DNA of 14,280 nt from Anaerolineales bacterium (GTDB lineage: Bacteria; Chloroflexota; Anaerolineae; Anaerolineales; DRMV01): assembly GCA_015494815.1 (NCBI GenBank), contig WGAK01000215.1, forward strand, positions 1 through 14,280, read 5' to 3'. Position 1 is the stretch's first letter; each line of letters starts with the position of its first letter. Positions 13,660-14,280 of the stretch are shown in pieces. Below the pieces are notes generated by a model, which was given only the letters and a program-made list of their open reading frames with translations, did not search any database and was not told the origin of the DNA. Made by a program: the position numbers and the translations under genes.

Positions 13660-14280
13660 GACGACACCTCCTGAAGCAAGGGCAGCACCTGGTGCTGCAC
13701 GATGCGCGCCCAGCGGAAGGTGCGCACCACGCGGCGGCGTTGCCGATAGAGCGGGTCGGCCGAGAGCACCCGGCGGATGGTCGCGGCCACGGCCGCGGGG
13801 TCCGCGTCGGGCGCGAAGCGAGCGGCCACATCGGGGCCACCCGCGGCCCGCAATTCGGGGATGTCGGCCACGAACGCGGGCAAGCGCGCCAGGCCCGCCT
13901 CGAGCACGGGGATGCCGAATCCCTCGCGGCGACTGGGGAAGAGCAACGCGTCGGCCAGGCGGTACAAATCGGCCACCACGGCCTCGGGCACATGCCAGGG
14001 CTCACCCTGGGGGCCGTGCTGGTACAAGAAATGCACGGCCTGGGTCAGGCCCAGGTCGGCCCGCAGGCGCAGCAGTTCCTCCAGATAGGCCCGGTTGGCG
14101 GGATTGTGAGGCCCCGGCGGGCCGGTGACCACCAGCGCGGCCGCGGGCCAGTCCTCCCGCAGTGCGGCCACCACCCGCAACGCCAGCCCGATGTTCTTCC
14201 GTCGGGTGATGCGCGCGGGCAGCAGGAGCAGCGGCTCGGCCTCCCACAAGTTCAGTCGGGCCACCAGGTCGCGCGTGACG
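13656..14280 (-). CDS. Family 4 glycosyltransferase, C-terminal half (partial, 5' end outside window)
   Basis: The frame is open to the right edge, so the visible ~207 residues are the C-terminal (nucleotide-sugar-binding) Rossmann domain of a GT-B enzyme; a GTG at 14264 is only an internal codon. Seen: LLLPARITRRKNIGLAL, with the Arg/Lys of the phosphate site, VVTGPPGPHNPAN, and LFPSRREGFGIPVLEAG, holding the E-x7-E motif of GT4 retaining enzymes. The length of the missing N-terminal acceptor domain is unknown. Its stop overlaps the start of the Usp-GpgS gene (ATGA), so the two are made together. By context it could add mannose or glucose to glucosylglycerate or its phosphate, as in mannosylglucosylglycerate synthesis; this is inference, and the acceptor is not readable from the visible half. 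Confidence 0.92.
   Translation of the reverse strand, partial: VTRDLVARLNLWEAEPLLLLPARITRRKNIGLALRVVAALREDWPAAALVVTGPPGPHNPANRAYLEELLRLRADLGLTQAVHFLYQHGPQGEPWHVPEAVVADLYRLADALLFPSRREGFGIPVLEAGLARLPAFVADIPELRAAGGPDVAARFAPDADPAAVAATIRRVLSADPLYRQRRRVVRTFRWARIVQHQVLPLLQEVSS

Noticed and set aside
11911..13674. 587-codon open frame on the plus strand
   Set aside because: Complement of the Usp-GpgS gene; His/Gln/Arg-rich, with no known motif.
1..14280. tRNA, rRNA, CRISPR repeats, transposase or attachment sites
   Set aside because: None was seen on reading both strands; the only long repeats are the 11-mers listed.

Overview
The window is G+C-rich bacterial DNA (by eye roughly two thirds G+C), almost fully coding, with strong Shine-Dalgarno sites and several ATGA stop/start overlaps. 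The gene set (split glycine decarboxylase behind a tandem glycine riboswitch, GpgS-type glucosyl-3-phosphoglycerate synthase, NERD-like membrane protein, class III-like sirtuin) would suit a thermophilic or stress-tolerant Chloroflexota (Anaerolineae-like) organism, but that placement is inference and weak. No tRNA, rRNA, insertion sequence, integrase or CRISPR array was seen.

Layout. (1) 1-1053 (+): the C-terminal part of a larger coiled-coil protein, open at the left edge. (2) 1069-5432 (-): a compact group transcribed leftwards: NERD-like membrane protein, family 2 glycosyltransferase, shikimate dehydrogenase (aroE), then an ABC exporter half-transporter. A TATAAT promoter at 5499-5527 carrying an 11-bp tandem repeat heads it; the ABC gene may also have its own promoter. 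(3) 5659-6600 (+): an alpha/beta hydrolase, divergent from group 2, whose 3' end runs 175 bp into the next gene. (4) 6426-7184 (-): a sirtuin, directly behind the terminator of the glycine cleavage operon. (5) 7243-10539 (-): gcvH, gcvPA, gcvPB, controlled by a two-aptamer glycine riboswitch plus intrinsic terminator at 10593-10812. (6) 10827-11165 (-): a small membrane protein with its own extended -10 promoter, ending 14 nt before the riboswitch. (7) 11249-14280 (-): three translationally coupled genes: a family 4 glycosyltransferase (cut by the right edge), a fusion of two universal-stress-protein domains to a GpgS domain, and a histidine phosphatase.

How they work together. Group 5 decarboxylates glycine and passes the aminomethyl group to lipoyl-GcvH; the T protein (gcvT) and lipoamide dehydrogenase are not here. 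The riboswitch layout (aptamer 2 P1 competing with the terminator stem) predicts a glycine-ON switch. Group 7 reads as a compatible-solute module: GpgS would make glucosyl-3-phosphoglycerate from NDP-glucose and 3-phosphoglycerate, the histidine phosphatase is a good candidate for the GpgP step that releases glucosylglycerate, and the GT4 could add a further sugar. The Usp-GpgS fusion is the most unusual item in the window.

All coding gaps are shorter than 300 bp; the two largest hold the riboswitch (10540-10826) and divergent promoters (5433-5658).
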